A model generated the notes under the pieces. It was not told the DNA's origin and made no database searches. It saw only the letters and a list, made by a program, of their open reading frames with translations. Source: Atopobiaceae bacterium (GTDB lineage Bacteria > Actinomycetota > Coriobacteriia > Coriobacteriales > Atopobiaceae). From it: a stretch of DNA of 7,340 nt. The stretch lies in NCBI GenBank assembly GCA_017460265.1, contig JAFUBJ010000386.1:1-7340 (forward strand). The letters run 5' to 3'. The translations under genes and the position numbers were made by a program. Below, piece after piece: positions 5,986 to 7,340 of the stretch; within the stretch, counting starts at the first letter, position 1, and each line of letters starts with the position of its first letter.

Positions 5986-6116
5986 CATGCGAGCCGATAA
6001 TGCCCCCAGGGGCATGCCAGCAATTATTCAGCTCCCCGCGCCTTGTGTGACTATGCTGGCGGTCGCGCGGGTGGCTGATTATGTACGGCGAAACGCCTAA
6101 AGCGCGTCGGCTCGCA
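5986..6116 (+). ncRNA. Candidate structured non-coding RNA with closed terminal helix and possible pseudoknot
   Basis: No protein gene fits here, but the segment folds compactly. P1 is a perfect 10-bp terminal helix, TGCGAGCCGA (5988-5997) with TCGGCTCGCA (6107-6116). P2 is ATGCCC, CCAG, GGGCAT (6000-6015). P3 pairs 6028-6041 with 6065-6078: 14 positions, one mismatch and one G-U, including an unbroken 7-bp CCCGCGC/GCGCGGG. GCCAGCA (6016-6022), just outside P3, is perfectly complementary to TGCTGGC (6054-6060) inside its loop, giving either an H-type pseudoknot or a mutually exclusive fold. P4 is GGCG, AAA, CGCC (6087-6097). The transcript may continue through the hairpins at 6129-6163 and 6202-6217, since no T-rich terminator follows 6116. 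It shows no tmRNA, RNase P, SRP or T-box signature that I recognise. The raiA RNA class, known from Firmicutes and Actinobacteria, should be tested, but I cannot match its consensus from memory. Confidence 0.5.
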
Positions 6117-6128
6117 AAATGAGAAACG

Positions 6129-6163
6129 CGTCGGGGCGTCCAACATCGCTGGGTGCCCCGACG
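6129..6163. other. Strong 14-bp hairpin
   Basis: CGTCGGGGCGTCCA (6129-6142) pairs with TGGGTGCCCCGACG (6150-6163) around the loop ACATCGC: 12 Watson-Crick pairs plus two adjacent G-U pairs on the plus-strand RNA. It could be a 3' domain of the candidate RNA. It could also be a terminator for the leftward small membrane-protein gene, because the minus strand continues into a loosely T-rich CGTTTCTCATTTT. Neither strand has a proper T-tract. Confidence 0.5.
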
Positions 6164-6201
6164 TCATGTATGTGGTCTCAAGAGAGCCGCATCCCAAGCA
6201 T

Positions 6202-6240
6202 CGGTCAGCGGTGACCGCCATACAACGGCAGCTCAGCTGC
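6202..6240. other. Pair of hairpins just past the small gene
   Basis: CGGTCA, GCGG, TGACCG (6202-6217) is a perfect 6-bp stem. GCAGC, TCA, GCTGC (6228-6240) is a perfect 5-bp stem touching the stop codon of the small membrane-protein gene. They may protect the 3' end of that message or end rightward transcription of the candidate RNA. Confidence 0.35.
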
Positions 6241-6455
6241 TAGTTGTTGTCGTTGTCAAAGTCTGACCAGCCGCTTTCGTCGTCAAAAAGGTCCCAGTCG
6301 TCGGGCGACTTCTCGTGGTTCTTGTACATGGCGCGCGTCCTGCGCTCCAGCACAAACGCAATAATCAGAAACAGCGCGATGCCGCCCACGATCAACGCAA
6401 TGACGCCTTGGCGCGTAGCAAAGAGCCAAGAGAAGAAGTTGTTGATTGCCTCCAT
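6240..6455 (-). CDS. Small single-pass membrane protein, function unknown
   Basis: A 71-residue protein that I do not recognise. An amphipathic or hydrophobic N-terminus (MEAINNFFSWLFATRQ) is followed by one clear membrane helix at about 17-36, and then a basic stretch (ERRTRAMYKNHEK, 37-49). By the positive-inside rule this puts the C-terminus in the cytoplasm. The tail (50-71) is strongly acidic with Asp and Trp (two DW-type sites, then Asn/Asp to the end). The frame is open far upstream across serS, but the ATG at 6455 has an AGGAGGGG site 5 bases ahead, so it is the real start. It is a single gene, divergent from serS, with a possible promoter TTGGTA (6526-6521) and TATATA (6502-6497). 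The good ribosome site and clear topology argue against a chance frame. Confidence 0.72.
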   Translation of the reverse strand: MEAINNFFSWLFATRQGVIALIVGGIALFLIIAFVLERRTRAMYKNHEKSPDDWDLFDDESGWSDFDNDNN

Positions 6456-6492
6456 GTGTACCCCTCCTGCAAATACACGATTTTCTCGCGCA

Positions 6493-6506
6493 CAAGTATA
6501 TACTTG
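6493..6506. promoter_or_regulatory. Perfect palindrome with back-to-back -10 sequences between the small gene and serS
   Basis: CAAGTATATACTTG is a perfect 14-bp palindrome. It gives TATACT on both strands (plus 6499-6504; minus 6500-6495), so it could supply overlapping -10 boxes for serS and the small gene, or act as an operator. For the minus direction, TTGGTA lies 18 bp ahead of TATATA. No good -35 is seen for the plus direction. Confidence 0.45.
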
Positions 6507-6548
6507 ATGGGCCTTCGTTCTACCAACACTACGTCCAAGGAGACGCAT

Positions 6549-7340
6549 ATGCTCGATATTAAGTTTGTCCGCGAGAACCCCGACGTCATCGATGAGGCGT
6601 GCGCTTCTCGCCAGAACGCTCACTGGGACCGCGAGCGCTTCTTTGAGCTGGACGCCGAGCGTCGTCAGCTGATTGTCGAGGTCGAAGGGCTGCAGGCAGA
6701 GCGCAACGCCGTGTCCAAGCAGATTGGCCAGCTCATGCGCGAGGGCAAGCGCGACGAGGCCGAGGCCGCCAAGGCGCAGGTTGCGGCAAACAAGGACCGC
6801 ATCGCCAGCCTGGACGAGAAGCGCGGCGCCGTTGAGCAGGAGCTCTTTGACCTGGTCGCCGGCATTCCCAACATCCCCGACGAGACCGTGCCTTATGGCA
6901 AGGACGACTCCGACAACCCTGAGGCCCGTCGCTGGGGCACCCCGCGCGAGTTTGACTTTGAGCCCAAGGCTCACTGGGATCTTGGTCCCGAGCTGGGCAT
7001 GATCGACTTTGACCGCGGCGTGAAGATCGCCGGCAGTCGCTTCTATGTGCTGGGCGGCATGGGTGCTCGCATGGAGCGCGCGCTCATCAACTTCATGATC
7101 GACATGCACACCAAGATTGGCTTCAAGGAGTGGGGGCCGCCTGTGGTCACCAACGCCGCCACGCTCTTTGGCACGGGTCAGCTGCCCAAGTTTGAGGAGG
7201 ACATGTACCACGTCAACCCCGACCTGTACCTCATCCCCACGGCTGAGGTCATGCTCACCAACCTGCACCGCGACGAGGTGCTTGACGGCGACAAGCTGCC
7301 GCTTTGGTACTGCGCCTTCACGCCGTGCTTCCGCGAGGAG
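6549..7340 (+). CDS. serS: Seryl-tRNA synthetase, N-terminal 264 residues (partial)
   Basis: A class II aminoacyl-tRNA synthetase that charges tRNA-Ser in the cytoplasm. The visible part runs from the start (MLDIKFVRENPD, typical of bacterial SerRS) through the long antiparallel coiled-coil arm (about 27-102) that grips the tRNA variable arm. It then enters the catalytic domain: GTPREFDFEPKAHWDLG at 130-146, motif 1 around 172-201 (ending GPPVVT), the serine-binding TAEV at 231-234 and the motif 2 start with FRE at 261-263. About 160 residues, including motif 3, should lie beyond the right edge. The ATG has AAGGAG (6537-6542) 6 bases ahead. No T-box leader fits in the 93 bases between this gene and the small divergent gene. 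Confidence 0.98.
   Translation, partial: MLDIKFVRENPDVIDEACASRQNAHWDRERFFELDAERRQLIVEVEGLQAERNAVSKQIGQLMREGKRDEAEAAKAQVAANKDRIASLDEKRGAVEQELFDLVAGIPNIPDETVPYGKDDSDNPEARRWGTPREFDFEPKAHWDLGPELGMIDFDRGVKIAGSRFYVLGGMGARMERALINFMIDMHTKIGFKEWGPPVVTNAATLFGTGQLPKFEEDMYHVNPDLYLIPTAEVMLTNLHRDEVLDGDKLPLWYCAFTPCFREE

Noticed and set aside
5986..6240. tmRNA, RNase P RNA, SRP RNA, 6C RNA or T-box identity for the structured region
   Set aside because: None of their hallmark sequences is present: no tRNA-like TTCGA/CCA end, no RNase P GAGGAAAGTCC-type core, no SRP tetraloop signature, no C6 loops, no T-box motif before serS.
6456..7268. Upstream extension of the small minus-strand gene across serS (342-codon frame)
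   Set aside because: It lies antisense to serS, and the strong AGGAGGGG site marks the ATG at 6455 as the start of the real 71-residue gene.
1..7340. CRISPR array, transposase, prophage or integrase
   Set aside because: No regularly spaced direct repeats and no recombinase or phage-like protein is present. The tRNA 3' end is intact, but no duplicated tRNA segment that would mark an attachment site is visible nearby.

Overview
The window is GC-rich and looks actinobacterial, most likely class Coriobacteriia (Olsenella/Atopobium/Collinsella type). This rests on a contiguous FhaA-FhaB-PstP-RodA module, the actinobacterial cell-wall/cell-shape phospho-signalling cluster, in an otherwise compact genome. 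The class is an inference; the window has no rRNA or other phylogenetic marker to settle it.

Left part (1-5345), minus strand: one tightly packed operon, read right to left. It begins with a Hanks-type Ser/Thr kinase whose C-terminal half is a polytopic membrane domain. Next come an FhaA-type protein (DUF3662-like N-terminus, long linker, C-terminal FHA domain), an FhaB-type protein (one membrane helix plus FHA), and a PstP-type PP2C phosphatase with one membrane helix and an extracytoplasmic region. Last is the start of an FtsW/RodA glycosyltransferase that runs off the left edge. Stop and start codons overlap or lie 3 bases apart at every junction, so the genes are probably co-transcribed and translationally coupled. 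The kinase would phosphorylate threonines, the two FHA proteins would read them, the phosphatase would erase them, and the peptidoglycan polymerase is the likely output. Compared with the mycobacterial order (fhaA-fhaB-pstP-rodA-pbpA-pknA-pknB), a kinase leads the operon here and it has no PASTA domains.

Middle part (5346-6239) holds no convincing protein gene. It contains the divergent promoter region of the kinase operon, with a perfect 14-bp palindrome; a tRNA-Leu(CAG) gene with encoded CCA and a good intrinsic terminator; a roughly 77-bp inverted-repeat element; and a candidate structured non-coding RNA. The RNA candidate starts just after a perfect TATAAT box and is closed by a perfect 10-bp terminal helix, with an internal hairpin and a possible pseudoknot. 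Further strong hairpins lie between it and the next gene.

Right part (6240-7340): a small single-pass membrane protein gene on the minus strand is divergent from serS (seryl-tRNA synthetase) on the plus strand, which runs off the right edge. The two share a short intergenic region centred on a perfect palindrome that contains a -10-like sequence on both strands.

The best candidates for something undescribed are the structured RNA at about 5986-6116 (possibly extending to about 6240) and the membrane-domain kinase.
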